64,000 nt of DNA, taken from Burkholderiales bacterium. GTDB lineage: Bacteria > Pseudomonadota > Gammaproteobacteria > Burkholderiales > Methylophilaceae. The stretch lies in contig JAURKY010000006.1 of NCBI GenBank assembly GCA_030831475.1, positions 1 to 64,000 on the forward strand, read 5' to 3'. The stretch's first letter is position 1, and each line of letters opens with the position of its first letter. Shown one piece after another: positions 46,757-59,425 of the stretch. The position numbers and the translations under genes are program-made. The notes under the pieces are model-generated. The model was not told where the DNA came from and made no database searches. It worked only from the letters and a program-made list of their open reading frames with translations.

Positions 46757-47176
46757 CTAGTCACCTATATAGTGTAAAGCAATCTTTCGACTAAAATCGT
46801 GATATCGATGCTCAAACACAAAGAGTCCCTGCCATGTGCCGAGTTTAATTTGGCCCTGTTGAATAGGAACTGAAAGCTGGGTTTGAGTCAGAGCCGTTCT
46901 AATATGCGCAGGCATGTCATCCTGGCCTTCCGTGGTATGAATAAAGTGAGGGTCCCCATCCACAACAAGTCTTGAAAAAAAATTCTCCATATCAATTAAT
47001 ACATCTGGATCATAATTTTCATTGACCATCAGGCTCGCAGAGGTATGTAGGATATTCATAGTCAGCAGTCCATTCATAAGACTTTCATTTTGAATCCAAC
47101 TTTTTACCTCAAGGGTGATGTCATATAAGCCTCGACCCTTTGTTTTTTTTGATATTTCGCTAAACAACTGCCTCAT
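46757..47176 (-). CDS. YjbQ/UPF0047-family protein
   Basis: A 139-residue protein of the YjbQ family, which has been described as having weak thiamine-phosphate synthase activity in vitro; the true role is unsettled. It shows the signature LLTMNILHTSASLMVNENYDPDVLIDM with conserved His, HIRTALTQTQLSVPI, GTWQGLFVFEHRYHD with His and RKI at the C terminus. It follows the Moco oxidoreductase by three bases and converges on envC with a four-base gap. Confidence 0.9.
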   Translation of the reverse strand: MRQLFSEISKKTKGRGLYDITLEVKSWIQNESLMNGLLTMNILHTSASLMVNENYDPDVLIDMENFFSRLVVDGDPHFIHTTEGQDDMPAHIRTALTQTQLSVPIQQGQIKLGTWQGLFVFEHRYHDFSRKIALHYIGD

Positions 47177-47179
47177 AAC

Positions 47180-47815
47180 TCAATCCTCGTTTGCATAACG
47201 TTGTTCAAACCATGGATCTGCATCATTATGATAGCCCCTAACCTCCCAAAAACCAGGGCGATCATCCTTATGAATTTCTATGGCTTTAATCCATTTGGCA
47301 CTTTTCCATGCATAACGTTTGGGCACAACAATTCTGGCTGGTCCACCATGCTCCTTTGCTAAGGATTTTCCATCCAATTGGAATGCTAATAAAACATCAT
47401 GGTCCAAAAGACACTTAACAGGTAAGTTGGTTGTATAGCCATCATAGCTATGAAATGTTACATAATGATTTAAATCAATAATACCGACACCGTTAAATAA
47501 ATCACTTAGGCGAACTCCTCCCCAATTAACATCAAATTTACTCCAGTGTGTTACGCAATGAAAATCTGATACATCGACTACAAATGGTAATTGTTTTAAA
47601 TCTTCGAAATTAAAACTGCGTTCATTCTCAACCTCACCATAAATATGAAGCGACCAATTCTCAAAAGTAACATCAGGTAAAATACCTAAATCTAGTACAG
47701 GGAATTTTTCTGTCAAAGTTTGTCCTGAAGGCAGTCGATTAAAATCAATTGGAGTATTTTTATTCTGCCCCCTTTTTGCAATTTTTATTTTTTCTTCAAT
47801 GTTTTTTTTGTTCAC
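47180..47815 (-). CDS. Cytoplasmic sulfite-oxidase-like molybdopterin oxidoreductase (YuiH type)
   Basis: A 211-residue molybdopterin-binding domain of the sulfite oxidase family without signal peptide, heme or C-terminal dimerisation domain. The Mo-ligand cysteine is in VSDFHCVTHWSKFDVNWGGV (about residue 87); HGGPARIVVPKRYAWKSAKWIKAIE binds the pterin. The substrate is unknown. The start is GTG at 47815, inside the lspA stop region, and no ATG occurs in the first 120 residues. Its place after lspA, where ispH often lies, is unusual. It needs molybdenum cofactor made elsewhere. Confidence 0.85.
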   Translation of the reverse strand: MNKKNIEEKIKIAKRGQNKNTPIDFNRLPSGQTLTEKFPVLDLGILPDVTFENWSLHIYGEVENERSFNFEDLKQLPFVVDVSDFHCVTHWSKFDVNWGGVRLSDLFNGVGIIDLNHYVTFHSYDGYTTNLPVKCLLDHDVLLAFQLDGKSLAKEHGGPARIVVPKRYAWKSAKWIKAIEIHKDDRPGFWEVRGYHNDADPWFEQRYANED

Positions 47816-48266
47816 GCCAATCCTGATATATATCTAAAAATAATAAAAAAACTCCAAAAGAGATTGCAACATCAGCAACATTAAACGCAGGCCAATAATA
47901 TTGCTGATAATGAAAGTAAATAAAATCTATCACATAACCAAAGAGAACGCGGTCAACTAAATTTCCGAATGCCCCCGCAAGAATAAACATAAGTGCAAAG
48001 CTAATGATTCTATTTGATAAATTTTTTTTGATTAGGTAGGGTAAGATACATACAGCAATAACAGATACTAAGATTAAAAAATACCTCTGCCAACCCCCAG
48101 CATCATGTAAAAAACTAAATGCTGCTCCCTCATTTTGAAGATAAATAATTTTTAAAAAAGGAAAGATCTGATAAGACGCGTAAAGGTCAAAGTTTTGAAC
48201 AATCAAAAATTTTGTAATCTGATCTAGAACAATGATCAAAATAATATACGGTAAAAACCTAAGCAT
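47796..48266 (-). CDS. lspA: Lipoprotein signal peptidase
   Basis: Aspartyl membrane protease that removes signal peptides from prolipoproteins such as LptE. The 156-residue protein has four membrane segments with catalytic aspartates in [18 protein letters not shown] and [20 protein letters not shown] is also conserved. The track start at 48374 lies inside ileS; the ATG at 48266 ([19 protein letters not shown]) matches the family and overlaps the ileS stop by eight bases. It follows ileS in the conserved ribF-ileS-lspA order. Confidence 0.94.
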   Translation of the reverse strand: MLRFLPYIILIIVLDQITKFLIVQNFDLYASYQIFPFLKIIYLQNEGAAFSFLHDAGGWQRYFLILVSVIAVCILPYLIKKNLSNRIISFALMFILAGAFGNLVDRVLFGYVIDFIYFHYQQYYWPAFNVADVAISFGVFLLFLDIYQDWREQKKH

Positions 48267-51024
48267 AAGATCTTGCTTCACCGTTACCGTATAAGTTATC
48301 TTCGCATCTTGAACATATCGTTGGATGTTTTTTGCTAACACCCACGGAACCGGAATAATGCCAGCATCGATCACACTTTTGATCTGATGAAGGCTGAACT
48401 GTAATTACGGTCTCATTAGCCTCTTCAATCTCAACACTTGAGGTGATGAAAATAAATTTAAGCTCATCTTTCATAGCTAATACTTTATTAAAATCTTCTT
48501 TAATCAACTTAAGATGAATTCGTGCCTGAAGTGAGGAGCCAATTTTTCCAGCCTCTCTTTGTTCTTCAATTTTCTTATTTACTTGCGCCCTCAAATCTAA
48601 TAAATATGCCCATACTTTTAATTGATGATCTGAAAGATGATGATTAGGGATTTCATACCAATAATCCTCGAATACAGAAGACTTGGCTTTTTTATTAATG
48701 ATCTCCCAAAGCTCGTGTGCGGTAAAACTTAATATCGGAGCCAAAAGCCTAATCAAACTTTGGCTAATATGATACAAAGCATTTTGAGCAGAGCGTCTGG
48801 ATTGACCAGCTTCAGCCGTCGTATAGAGACGATCTTTTAATATGTCTAAATAAAAACCTCCAAGATACTCTGAGCAATAACTAACCAGTTTCTGAATAGC
48901 AAGATAGAATTCAAAATGATCATAATCATAAAGAATTTCATCTTGTAATTGCTTAGCAGAGAAAAGTGCAAATCGATCAATTTCGATTAAATCTTGAGTC
49001 TCTATTTTCATAGACTCATAATCAAAATCATCAAGATTTGCACATAAAAATCTGAGCGTATTTCTAATCCTTCTATAGCCATCAGCAACTCGTTTAATAA
49101 TTTCATCTGAAATATTAAGCTCACCTGAATAGTCGGTAGATGCAACCCAAAGTCTCAATATATCAGCACCATATTGATCCATGATTTTTTGAGGTGAAAT
49201 AACATTGCCTTTAGATTTGCTCATTTTGTAGCCTTGACCATCTACAACAAATCCATGGGTAAGTAATGCCTTGTAGGGAGCTTTACCATTCATTGCGCAG
49301 CTAGTAAGTAAACTCGACTGAAACCATCCACGATGTTGATCCGAGCCCTCAAGGTAAAGATCAGCAGGAGACTCAAGAGCATCTCGACGTTTAATCACGG
49401 ACTCATGAGTCGTGCCAGAATCAAACCATACATCCAAAGTATCTGAGGCCTTAATGTATTTTTCTGAATCTACACCTAAAAATTCGGTTACATCTAATTC
49501 AAACCATGCATCCATGCCATCTTTTTCAATTTTGTTTGCAATAATTTCAAAAAACTTGGTTGACTCAGGATGGGGTTTTTCGGTCTCTTTATCAATAAAG
49601 ATTGTGATAGGAACCCCCCAGTTTCTCTGCCTTGAAACACACCAGTCAGGTCTATTCTTAATCATCGACTCGAGCCGAGTTCGTCCCCAACTAGGATAAA
49701 AATGTGTCTCTTTCACCGCCTTATTTGCTAAATCTCTTAGAGACTTTTTATCTTGATTCTGATTTTGCATACCAATAAACCACTGTTGTGTTGCTCTGAA
49801 AATAATAGGTGTTTTATGTCGCCAACAGTGGGGGTAGCTATGTTTAAATGCTTGTTGGAAAAGTAAGGACCCTTGCTTATCCAGTAGACCAATAATCAAT
49901 TGATTTGCCTTCCAAACAGTTTTCCCCTCAACAAAGGGAGTACTTTTTTTAAAGACTCCCCTGCCATCGACAGGGTTATCAATAGGCAGGTTATATTTTA
50001 CTCCGACTAAATAATCATCAAGACCATGCGCGGGGGCAGTATGGACAAGGCCCGTACCTGTCTCGGTTGTCACGTGATCACCACATACAATAGGAACGTT
50101 TTTATTTAAAAAGGGATGTATGAAATATAAATGCTCTAATTCCAAGCCCTTAATTAGAAAAAGCTCCTTGAAGGCAACATCGTATTTTTCAGAAACGGTT
50201 TTTGCCAAATCTTTTGCAACAATGAAAACTTTATCTCTAGCCTGGTAAAAACCATAATCTAATTCTGGATTCACGCAAATCGCTTCATTGGCAGGAAGTG
50301 TCCAGGGTGTTGTGGTCCATATGATTGCATAGATTTTATGTTTAGAAAAAGTATCTTTTAATGGATGATCATCTGTTAATTGCGCTACCTCAAAGGCTAC
50401 ATCAATGGCGGAGGAAGTTTTATCCTCGTACTCTACTTCTGCTTCAGCTAGTGCTGAACCGCAATCAGAACACCAATGAACTGGTTTGCTGCCCTGATAC
50501 AAAAAACCATTTTCAAAAATTTTACCTAGTGATCGAACAATATCAGCCTCTGTTGCTCTATCCAAAGTAAGGTATGGATTGTCCCAGTCCCCAAAAACAC
50601 CCAGTCTTTGAAAGTCATTTTTTTGTCTCTTGACCTGCTCTAGGGCATAAGCTCGACATAAGTCTCTAAATTTTTTTGGCTCAAGATTTTTACCATGCAT
50701 TTTTTCAATGACAAGCTCAATCGGCAGTCCATGACAATCCCAACCAGGAATATAAGAAGCATCAAAACCGGAAAGTGTTTTAGATTTAATAATAAAATCT
50801 TTTAAGATTTTATTGACTGCATGGCCAATGTGAATATCGCCATTAGCATAAGGGGGTCCATCATGTAATGTAAATTTCTTTTGATTCTTTCTAGAAGCTC
50901 TGATTGATTGATAGATATTTTTTTTGTTCCAATCATTGAGCCAACCAGGCTCTCTTTTGGCCAAATCCCCCCTCATAGGAAAACTTGTATCTGGTAAATT
51001 TAACTTATATTTCTTGTCACTCAT
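48259..51024 (-). CDS. ileS: Isoleucyl-tRNA synthetase
   Basis: Class I synthetase that charges tRNA-Ile and edits valine. The 921-residue protein has the HIGH motif [17 protein letters not shown] near residue 56, the editing domain ([15 protein letters not shown]), [19 protein letters not shown] as [14 protein letters not shown] and a C-terminal zinc finger (CDRCWHYSG with CSRCEDN). This is the bacterial type 1 enzyme, sensitive to mupirocin in other species. It overlaps ribF by eight bases and lspA by eight. Confidence 0.97.
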   Translation of the reverse strand: MSDKKYKLNLPDTSFPMRGDLAKREPGWLNDWNKKNIYQSIRASRKNQKKFTLHDGPPYANGDIHIGHAVNKILKDFIIKSKTLSGFDASYIPGWDCHGLPIELVIEKMHGKNLEPKKFRDLCRAYALEQVKRQKNDFQRLGVFGDWDNPYLTLDRATEADIVRSLGKIFENGFLYQGSKPVHWCSDCGSALAEAEVEYEDKTSSAIDVAFEVAQLTDDHPLKDTFSKHKIYAIIWTTTPWTLPANEAICVNPELDYGFYQARDKVFIVAKDLAKTVSEKYDVAFKELFLIKGLELEHLYFIHPFLNKNVPIVCGDHVTTETGTGLVHTAPAHGLDDYLVGVKYNLPIDNPVDGRGVFKKSTPFVEGKTVWKANQLIIGLLDKQGSLLFQQAFKHSYPHCWRHKTPIIFRATQQWFIGMQNQNQDKKSLRDLANKAVKETHFYPSWGRTRLESMIKNRPDWCVSRQRNWGVPITIFIDKETEKPHPESTKFFEIIANKIEKDGMDAWFELDVTEFLGVDSEKYIKASDTLDVWFDSGTTHESVIKRRDALESPADLYLEGSDQHRGWFQSSLLTSCAMNGKAPYKALLTHGFVVDGQGYKMSKSKGNVISPQKIMDQYGADILRLWVASTDYSGELNISDEIIKRVADGYRRIRNTLRFLCANLDDFDYESMKIETQDLIEIDRFALFSAKQLQDEILYDYDHFEFYLAIQKLVSYCSEYLGGFYLDILKDRLYTTAEAGQSRRSAQNALYHISQSLIRLLAPILSFTAHELWEIINKKAKSSVFEDYWYEIPNHHLSDHQLKVWAYLLDLRAQVNKKIEEQREAGKIGSSLQARIHLKLIKEDFNKVLAMKDELKFIFITSSVEIEEANETVITVQPSSDQKCDRCWHYSGSVGVSKKHPTICSRCEDNLYGNGEARSYA

Positions 51025-51910
51025 GCTTGAAAAAACTTTCTGCCTTATCTACATCCAAAGTAATTTGTTGCTTTAACTCATCTATTGTCTTAAATTTTTT
51101 TTCATCTCTAATTTTTTGTAAGAATGTGACATGAACGTGCTTGCCGTAAATATCTTTTGAAAAATTAAAAATATGGACTTCTAAGTTAAGCTTTTCTGCT
51201 CCTCCAATGGTGGGCCTTGTTCCTAAATTAGCGATGCCATTAAAATTGTCTAATTTTACAGCAAAGACTCCTCTTAATGGGGGCCTCTCATGAAACATAT
51301 GAATATTTGCAGTGGGAAACCCAATCTCTCGCCCACGCTTATCTCCGTGAGTCACTTTACCGGAGATTACAAAAGGTCGTCCTAGCAGCGCTTGGACCTC
51401 ATTAAAATTAGCGTTAGAAAGAGCCTCTCTCACCCGTGTACTTGATACTCTGGAATTTCCTAATTGAATTTCGGTGGCAACTGTTACCATAATTCCAGCT
51501 TCTATGAAATCTTTTAATGAGCCCACTCTATTTTTACCAAACCTAAAATCCTCACCCAAAACAAGTAACTTAACCTGTAAATTTTCTTTTAAAATTTTCA
51601 AAAAATCACCGGCCGTTAAATTTGCAAATAATTCATCAAAGCGAATGACATGGACATGATCAATACCTTTGCTCTCAAAGAATTCTAATTTCTCTCTCAG
51701 GCTGATGATTCTTGATGGGGCTTCATTTGGTTGGAAAAATTCTCTAGGGTGAGGCTCAAAAGTCATTAACGCAGATTGCATGCCCTTATCTTTCGATAAT
51801 TCGATCACCTGATTTATTAAAGATTGATGACCCAAATGAATCCCATCATAGTTACCTATGGTCATAACGCATGGTTTTTTTTGACTTTCAAAATGACGAA
51901 AAACTTCCAT
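51017..51910 (-). CDS. ribF: Bifunctional riboflavin kinase/FAD synthetase
   Basis: Phosphorylates riboflavin to FMN and adenylates FMN to FAD. The 297-residue protein has the N-terminal adenylyltransferase domain ([53 protein letters not shown]) and the C-terminal kinase domain ([35 protein letters not shown]). Both domains are complete. It overlaps ileS and starts three bases after murJ ends. It supplies FAD for the Ubi hydroxylases and IlvB. Confidence 0.96.
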   Translation of the reverse strand: MEVFRHFESQKKPCVMTIGNYDGIHLGHQSLINQVIELSKDKGMQSALMTFEPHPREFFQPNEAPSRIISLREKLEFFESKGIDHVHVIRFDELFANLTAGDFLKILKENLQVKLLVLGEDFRFGKNRVGSLKDFIEAGIMVTVATEIQLGNSRVSSTRVREALSNANFNEVQALLGRPFVISGKVTHGDKRGREIGFPTANIHMFHERPPLRGVFAVKLDNFNGIANLGTRPTIGGAEKLNLEVHIFNFSKDIYGKHVHVTFLQKIRDEKKFKTIDELKQQITLDVDKAESFFKHE

Positions 51911-51913
51911 TGT

Positions 51914-53452
51914 CTAATGATTGCTTTCTTTAAATAAAGCTTTAAGATTAATTCCAAATATTTTTAAAGAGGCAAAATAAATAAGTGCTCCAACAGTTAT
52001 TAATATAAAAAGATTTTGTATTTTTTGTACAAAAGAATACGAAGTCCAAAGCCCAATGTCACCTCGATAAAAAATTAAGAATATAGCTAAAAGAATTACA
52101 GCACCTAAAATTTTCAACAAAAAAACAGCCCAGCCTGAATCTAATTGAAAAAATTTTTGCTTTTGAAGATAAAAGTAAAGTAAACCTGCATTAATGCATG
52201 CCCCTAAACCAATGGCAAGTGCTAATCCTGCATGTTTAAGAAAACCAATAAAAACTAAATTCATGAATTGGGTGCACAGCAGAGTAAAAAGTGCAATTTT
52301 TACAGGTGTCTTAATATTTTGTTGGGCGTAAAAGGCAGGTGCAAGAACTTTGACAAGAATTAAACCGATCAGGCCAACACTATAGGCCATGACCGCATAG
52401 TGAGTCATGGTTACATCATGTGCTGTAAAGGCGCCATAATAAAATAATGTTGAAATCAAAGGGACTGACAATATAAAAAGAGCCACTGCGGCAGGAGCGG
52501 CAAAGATAATTGCCAGCCTTAATCCCCAATTAAGCAACTTTGAGTATTCATGAACATTGCTTCCAGAAAAGCTTTTTGAAAGGTTGGGCAGTAATATTGT
52601 ACTCAAAGCAACGCCTAACACCCCCACAGGAAATTCCATCAGCCTATCAGCATAATAGAGCCATGAAACGCTTCCAGAAGCCAAAAAAGATGCAAAAATA
52701 GTATTTATAAGAAGTGATATCTGTGTAATGGATACGCCAATGACTGCAGGGCCCATTAACTTTAAAATCCTCCAAATGCCTTCATCCTTAAAATCAATGT
52801 TTAAATTAGGAATGAAACCAATTTTCTTTAAAAAGGGTACCTGAAAAAAAAGTTGTAATACGCCACCTAAAAATACTGCCCATGCGAGGACATAGACTGG
52901 TTGATCAAAATGGTGGGAAAAAAATATGGCGCCAATAATAAATGATAGATTGAGCCATACGGGGGTGAATGCTGGCACAAAAAACTTACCGTAAGTATTA
53001 AGAACACCTCCGGCAAAAGACACTAAAGAGATAAAAATAATGTAAGGAAAGGTAATTCGCAACAAATCAACGGTTAATTCAAATTTAGTGGGATTATCAA
53101 TAAACCCTGGTGCGCTGACATAGACGATCCATGGCGCTGCAAAGACGCCTAAAACAGTTATAAGGACCAAAAATAATCCAAGTAGTGTGGCTACCTTACT
53201 AACTAAAATTGATACATCACGCTCGCTTCTTTGGGTTTTATATTCACTTAGAATCGGAATAAATGCTTGAGTAAAAGCACCTTCAGCAGAAATTCTTCTC
53301 AATAGATTGGGTATTTTAAATGCAACAAAAAAAGCATCTGTTGCAAAACCAGCCCCAAAGATTCTTGCAATAATACTATCCCTCAAAAAACCAAGAATTC
53401 TTGAGAGAAACGTCATGCTGCCTACGCCAAAAAGTGTTTTAAATAGCTTCAT
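51914..53452 (-). CDS. murJ: Lipid II flippase MurJ
   Basis: Moves lipid II across the inner membrane for peptidoglycan synthesis. The 512-residue membrane protein has about fourteen membrane segments and opens FGVGSMTFLSRILGFLRDSIIARIFG with FFVAFKIPNLLRRISAEGAFTQAFIPI, the MurJ signature including the essential arginines. It heads murJ-ribF-ileS-lspA on the minus strand. An extended -10 box only nine bases before the ATG suggests a near-leaderless transcript. It is divergent from rpsT, the conserved neighbour. Confidence 0.95.
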   Translation of the reverse strand: MKLFKTLFGVGSMTFLSRILGFLRDSIIARIFGAGFATDAFFVAFKIPNLLRRISAEGAFTQAFIPILSEYKTQRSERDVSILVSKVATLLGLFLVLITVLGVFAAPWIVYVSAPGFIDNPTKFELTVDLLRITFPYIIFISLVSFAGGVLNTYGKFFVPAFTPVWLNLSFIIGAIFFSHHFDQPVYVLAWAVFLGGVLQLFFQVPFLKKIGFIPNLNIDFKDEGIWRILKLMGPAVIGVSITQISLLINTIFASFLASGSVSWLYYADRLMEFPVGVLGVALSTILLPNLSKSFSGSNVHEYSKLLNWGLRLAIIFAAPAAVALFILSVPLISTLFYYGAFTAHDVTMTHYAVMAYSVGLIGLILVKVLAPAFYAQQNIKTPVKIALFTLLCTQFMNLVFIGFLKHAGLALAIGLGACINAGLLYFYLQKQKFFQLDSGWAVFLLKILGAVILLAIFLIFYRGDIGLWTSYSFVQKIQNLFILITVGALIYFASLKIFGINLKALFKESNH

Positions 53453-53461
53453 TTAGTTGAA

Positions 53462-53470
53462 ATTCTATCA
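53462..53470 (-). promoter_or_regulatory. Extended -10 box directly before murJ
   Basis: Read on the minus strand, TGATAGAAT fits an extended -10 element and ends nine bases before the murJ ATG. Transcription would start about two to four bases before the start codon. The -35 is weak. No Shine-Dalgarno lies between. Confidence 0.4.
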
Positions 53471-53523
53471 TGCTAACTTATCTAATTAATTTCTTGATTC
53501 AACCAAATAGATGGACTAATGAC

Positions 53524-53552
53524 TTGAATTAAAGTCAGGAAATCGATAGAAT
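53524..53552 (+). promoter_or_regulatory. Sigma70 promoter of rpsT
   Basis: TTGAAT at 53524-53529 and TAGAAT at 53547-53552 are separated by exactly 17 bases. The predicted start near 53559 gives a leader of about 25 bases that holds a strong ribosome site, AAGGAAG. Confidence 0.65.
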
Positions 53553-53583
53553 ACGTGGTTGAAAATTTTAAGGAAGTTTACAC

Positions 53584-53844
53584 ATGGCAAATACAGCACA
53601 AACAATAAAACGTGCGAGACAGAACGATGCAAGAAGAGCGCATAATGCAAGCCAGAAGTCTGCTTTTAGAACAGCAATTAAAAAAATTGCCAAAGCTATT
53701 CAAGGTGGTGACAAGAAAACGGCTCAAGAAACATTCAATCAAAACGTTTCTATAATTGATCGTATTGCAGATAAAAAGATTGTTCACAAGAACAAAGCTG
53801 CACGTCATAAGTCTAGACTTAATACAGCTATTAAAGCCTTATAA
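53584..53844 (+). CDS. rpsT: 30S ribosomal protein S20
   Basis: Binds 16S rRNA near the base of the small subunit. The 86-residue basic helical protein reads [20 protein letters not shown] at the start and [18 protein letters not shown] at the end, the S20 pattern. It has its own consensus promoter, a strong ribosome site and its own terminator, so it is monocistronic. It is divergent from murJ as in many proteobacteria. Confidence 0.97.
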   Translation: MANTAQTIKRARQNDARRAHNASQKSAFRTAIKKIAKAIQGGDKKTAQETFNQNVSIIDRIADKKIVHKNKAARHKSRLNTAIKAL

Positions 53845-53848
53845 TTAT

Positions 53849-53880
53849 AATGCTCCCAAGTTTAACTTAGGAGCATTTCT
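53849..53880 (+). terminator. rpsT terminator, shared with purK coding end
   Basis: AATGCTCC pairs with GGAGCATT, and inside it AAGTT pairs with AACTT after one C/A mismatch, giving a long stem. It is followed by TTTCTTT. The stem covers the last codons and stop of the converging purK gene, which ends at 53862. Confidence 0.75.
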
Positions 53881-54998
53881 TTAGTTTTAAACGCCAACTG
53901 CTTAATTTTTTCAGGATCATCGCCTAAAACGGTATAATGCCCCATTTTTCTCCCTCTTCTAGGTTCTTTTTTTCCGTAGAGATGTAACTTAATCGATTCA
54001 TCCTTAATATTATTGAATGCAGGATTAATTTGGCTATCGCCCCTAAACCAAACATCGCCTAGGAGATTGATCATTCTAGAATTATGAATTAATTTAGGCT
54101 GCTTAAGTTTCATCCCAGTCAAAGCCCTTACCTGAAGATCGAATTGACTATAATCGCAAGCATCAATAGAAAAATGGCCTGAATTATGAGGTCTTGGGGC
54201 AATTTCATTAACATACACATGATTTTGACATACAAAAAATTCAACCGCCATGACACCAATATAATCAAGCGCTGATGATAGGCGATCAGCAATCTTAAGT
54301 GTTTCATCATAAATTTCTTGATTAACTTCTGCTGGAATAATAGAGGTATCTAAAATACCATTGATATGTTGATTTTCAACAAGTGGATAAAACACCTTTT
54401 CGTCATTATTAGATCTTGCTAGCACAACTGAAACCTCAGTATCTAAATTTATTTTTTTTTCCAGAACACAGGGAGCATTTTTAAATTTCGTAAAGGCTTT
54501 TTCAAGCTCTTCCTTATTGTTAACGTGTATCTGGCCTTTTCCGTCGTAACCAAACTGAGCAATCTTTAAAATGGCTGGGAATATGGATAATTCAACCTTT
54601 TGAAGGTCATCCAAATTGGAAATAATTATAAAATCACCTACAGGAAAATCATTCTCTTTCAAAAAAGACTTTTCCAAGATTCGATTTTGAACAATTGAAA
54701 CAGCTTTTGAACTAGGGCGTACTGTAAGATCTTTTTCAAGAAACTGCAGTGTTTGAGCAGGAATATTTTCGAACTCAGTCGAGACATAGTCACAAGAATC
54801 GATAATTTGCCTTAATGCTTGCTCATCATCATAGGAAGCACAAAGATGGTTATCTGCAATTTGTCCAGCTGGGCTATTAGGGTCCGGGTCGAGAACTAAA
54901 ACTTTATAACCTAATTTTTGAGCAGACATGACAAAAAAACGGCCTAATTGACCGCCGCCAAGCATTGCTAGAGTGTTGGATAAATTTTCCTTAGTCAC
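53862..54998 (-). CDS. purK: N5-carboxyaminoimidazole ribonucleotide synthase
   Basis: ATP-grasp enzyme that carboxylates AIR to N5-CAIR in purine synthesis. The 378-residue protein has LAMLGGGQLGRFFVMSAQKLG near the N terminus, the ATP-grasp core (ILKIAQFGYDGKGQ, with VLEKKINLDTEVSVVLAR) and EIAPRPHNSGHFSIDAC at the Mg site. The start is a GTG, five bases after purE, with no ATG upstream of the nucleotide motif. Its final codons lie in the rpsT terminator. Confidence 0.95.
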   Translation of the reverse strand: MTKENLSNTLAMLGGGQLGRFFVMSAQKLGYKVLVLDPDPNSPAGQIADNHLCASYDDEQALRQIIDSCDYVSTEFENIPAQTLQFLEKDLTVRPSSKAVSIVQNRILEKSFLKENDFPVGDFIIISNLDDLQKVELSIFPAILKIAQFGYDGKGQIHVNNKEELEKAFTKFKNAPCVLEKKINLDTEVSVVLARSNNDEKVFYPLVENQHINGILDTSIIPAEVNQEIYDETLKIADRLSSALDYIGVMAVEFFVCQNHVYVNEIAPRPHNSGHFSIDACDYSQFDLQVRALTGMKLKQPKLIHNSRMINLLGDVWFRGDSQINPAFNNIKDESIKLHLYGKKEPRRGRKMGHYTVLGDDPEKIKQLAFKTKEMLLS

Positions 54999-55003
54999 TT
55001 AAG

Positions 55004-55498
55004 TTATTTTTCTAACTTCATTTGAAGAACATTTGACTCTTGTTGCTGACGAAATTCATCTAATTTTTTTTGAATATTAGCGTCATGTAGCGCTAAGATA
55101 GATGCAGCAAATAATCCAGCATTAGCAGCACCAGCCTCGCCAATAGCAAATGTTCCAACGGGTATGCCTTTGGGCATTTGTACGATTGATAATAACGAAT
55201 CTTGTCCAGCAAGATGTTTTGTTGGTACAGGAACGCCCAATACTGGTAACGTTGTTTTTGAGGCAACCATACCAGGCAAGTGCGCAGAACCTCCAGCACC
55301 AGCAATGATCACTTCAAACCCATTTTTTTTGGCATTAGATGCGAATTCAAACATTAAATCCGGAGTTCGATGTGCAGAAACAACCTTGGTTTCATAGTTA
55401 ATACCAAAATCATCTAAAATATTTGCAGCCTTTTCCATGATTGGCCAATCACTATTTGAACCCATAATGATGGCAACCTTAGGTTTGTTGTTTGACAT
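55004..55498 (-). CDS. purE: N5-carboxyaminoimidazole ribonucleotide mutase
   Basis: Shifts the carboxyl group of N5-CAIR to carbon 4 to give CAIR. The 164-residue protein has [32 protein letters not shown] with the active His, [17 protein letters not shown] and [30 protein letters not shown]; the class I PurE pattern is complete. It is followed five bases later by purK and begins next to the proB stop, so the purEK pair may be read from the rplU-rpmA-obgE-proB side. Confidence 0.96.
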   Translation of the reverse strand: MSNNKPKVAIIMGSNSDWPIMEKAANILDDFGINYETKVVSAHRTPDLMFEFASNAKKNGFEVIIAGAGGSAHLPGMVASKTTLPVLGVPVPTKHLAGQDSLLSIVQMPKGIPVGTFAIGEAGAANAGLFAASILALHDANIQKKLDEFRQQQESNVLQMKLEK

Positions 55499-57961
<2,463 letters not shown>

Positions 57962-57980
57962 AACTTATTCCAATACCTAA

Positions 57981-58295
57981 TTATTTAGCTTTAATTTTAT
58001 CGATCTTAATTTCTGTAAAACTTTGACGGTGACCCTGTGTTTTTCTGTAATGCTTACGTCGATTCATTTTAAAAATAGTCACTTTCTCACCTCTTCCATG
58101 TGAGACTATTGTTGCATCGACACTCGCTCCCTTAACCACAGGCGTACCGATCGTAACCTTATCTCCATCAATAACGGATAAGACATGGTCGATGCTAACA
58201 GACTTTCCAAGTTCAGTCGTTAGTTTTTCTACTCTTAGGGTATCTCCTTCTGAGACTTTGTATTGCTTTCCACCCGTTTTAATAATTGCTTGCAT
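57981..58295 (-). CDS. rplU: 50S ribosomal protein L21
   Basis: Large-subunit protein that binds 23S rRNA with L20. The 104-residue protein reads [20 protein letters not shown] at the start and has [24 protein letters not shown] at the end, the L21 pattern. A near-perfect promoter lies 30 bases upstream. It is divergent from ispB, the usual neighbour in proteobacteria. Confidence 0.97.
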   Translation of the reverse strand: MQAIIKTGGKQYKVSEGDTLRVEKLTTELGKSVSIDHVLSVIDGDKVTIGTPVVKGASVDATIVSHGRGEKVTIFKMNRRKHYRKTQGHRQSFTEIKIDKIKAK

Positions 58296-58328
58296 CTTAA
58301 CTTGCCTTAAACTAAAAAGAAACGGTGA

Positions 58329-58357
58329 ATTATACTCAAAAAGCTTTTATTTATCAA
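58329..58357 (-). promoter_or_regulatory. Sigma70 promoter of rplU-rpmA
   Basis: Read on the minus strand, TTGATA and a perfect TATAAT are separated by exactly 17 bases. The start near 58322 gives a leader of about 27 bases before the rplU ATG. Confidence 0.7.
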
Positions 58358-58414
58358 TTATTTTCTACCCAATACGAGCCAATGTATTAAAGCATCTTTC
58401 CAAACTTTTGCCTA

Positions 58415-58423
58415 TGATAGAAT
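58415..58423 (+). promoter_or_regulatory. Extended -10 promoter of ispB
   Basis: TGATAGAAT is an extended -10 element (TGnTAnAAT). Transcription would begin near 58430, which rules out the TTG at 58424 as the ispB start. Confidence 0.45.
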
Positions 58424-58456
58424 TTGTCATTTAAAAATAAATTGTTCAAAAATAAC

Positions 58457-59425
58457 TTGTCTCTAAAAAAAATACTTTCACCTATTAATGATCACATGAA
58501 AAATGTAGATTTAGTCATTAAACATTCTCTACATTCTAAGATACCCATCATCAATAAAATTTCCTCACACATTATCAACAGTGGTGGAAAAAAATTAAGG
58601 CCTGCACTACATTTATTAGTTGCTGGGTGGTTAGGCAAAATTAATAAAAAAAATTATCAGCTTGCTGCGATTCTAGAATTTATCCATACAGCCACATTAC
58701 TCCATGATGATGTGGTTGATGAATCATCTCGGCGAAGACATATTGAGACAGCTAACTCAGTTTATGGAAATGCTGCTAGTGTTCTTGTGGGTGATTTTCT
58801 TTACTCAAGATCCTTTCAGATGATGGTGGATGTCAATAACATGAGAGTAATGCAAATTTTAGCCAATACTACCAACCAAATATCTGAGGGAGAAATTCTT
58901 CAATTAATTAATATCAATAATTTCAAGATCAATGAAAATGATTACATCAATATTGTTGAATATAAAACAGCGAAACTTTTTGAAGCATCTTGTAGTCTTG
59001 CCGCAATCACAAACAATGCTAAATTAGTAGAAATTAAAAAGCTTACTCAATTAGGAAATGCTTTTGGACTCATATTTCAAATTATTGATGACATTTTAGA
59101 TTACAGCGGTAAAGAAAAAAAAATAGGCAAAAAAATAGGGGATGATTTAAGTCAAGGGAAAGTGACGTTACCCATTATATTGGCTCTCAAAAATGGAAGC
59201 TCTTCTCAGAAAAAAACTTTAAAAAATGTCTTAAAAGAAAAAAATTTAAAAAAACTAAATCAAGTCATTAATATACTTGAGGAAACTAAAGCATTAGAGC
59301 TAACAAGAGATAAGGCTAAAGAATATTTTGTAATCATTCAAAAAATTATAGGTACCTATCAAGCCAATAAGTTCAGCGATACATTGTTAAAACTTGCTGA
59401 GTACTCTATAAACAGAGAAAGTTAA
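58457..59425 (+). CDS. ispB: Octaprenyl diphosphate synthase (long-chain polyprenyl synthase)
   Basis: Builds the polyprenyl tail of ubiquinone from farnesyl diphosphate. The protein has GGKKLRPALHLLVAGWLG, the first aspartate motif TLLHDDVVDESSRRRH and the second in QIIDDILDYSGKEKKIGKKIGDD. No ATG exists before residue 25 of the track ORF. TTG codons at 58424, 58442 and 58457 are candidates; the last gives 322 residues and a SLKKILSPI start that lines up with E. coli IspB and leaves room for the promoter. Start confidence is low. The divergent rplU neighbour supports IspB. Confidence 0.92.
   Translation: MSLKKILSPINDHMKNVDLVIKHSLHSKIPIINKISSHIINSGGKKLRPALHLLVAGWLGKINKKNYQLAAILEFIHTATLLHDDVVDESSRRRHIETANSVYGNAASVLVGDFLYSRSFQMMVDVNNMRVMQILANTTNQISEGEILQLININNFKINENDYINIVEYKTAKLFEASCSLAAITNNAKLVEIKKLTQLGNAFGLIFQIIDDILDYSGKEKKIGKKIGDDLSQGKVTLPIILALKNGSSSQKKTLKNVLKEKNLKKLNQVINILEETKALELTRDKAKEYFVIIQKIIGTYQANKFSDTLLKLAEYSINRES

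Noticed and set aside
49412-49699. 95-aa plus-strand ORF inside ileS
   Set aside because: It lies wholly within a conserved part of ileS and shows no independent coding features.
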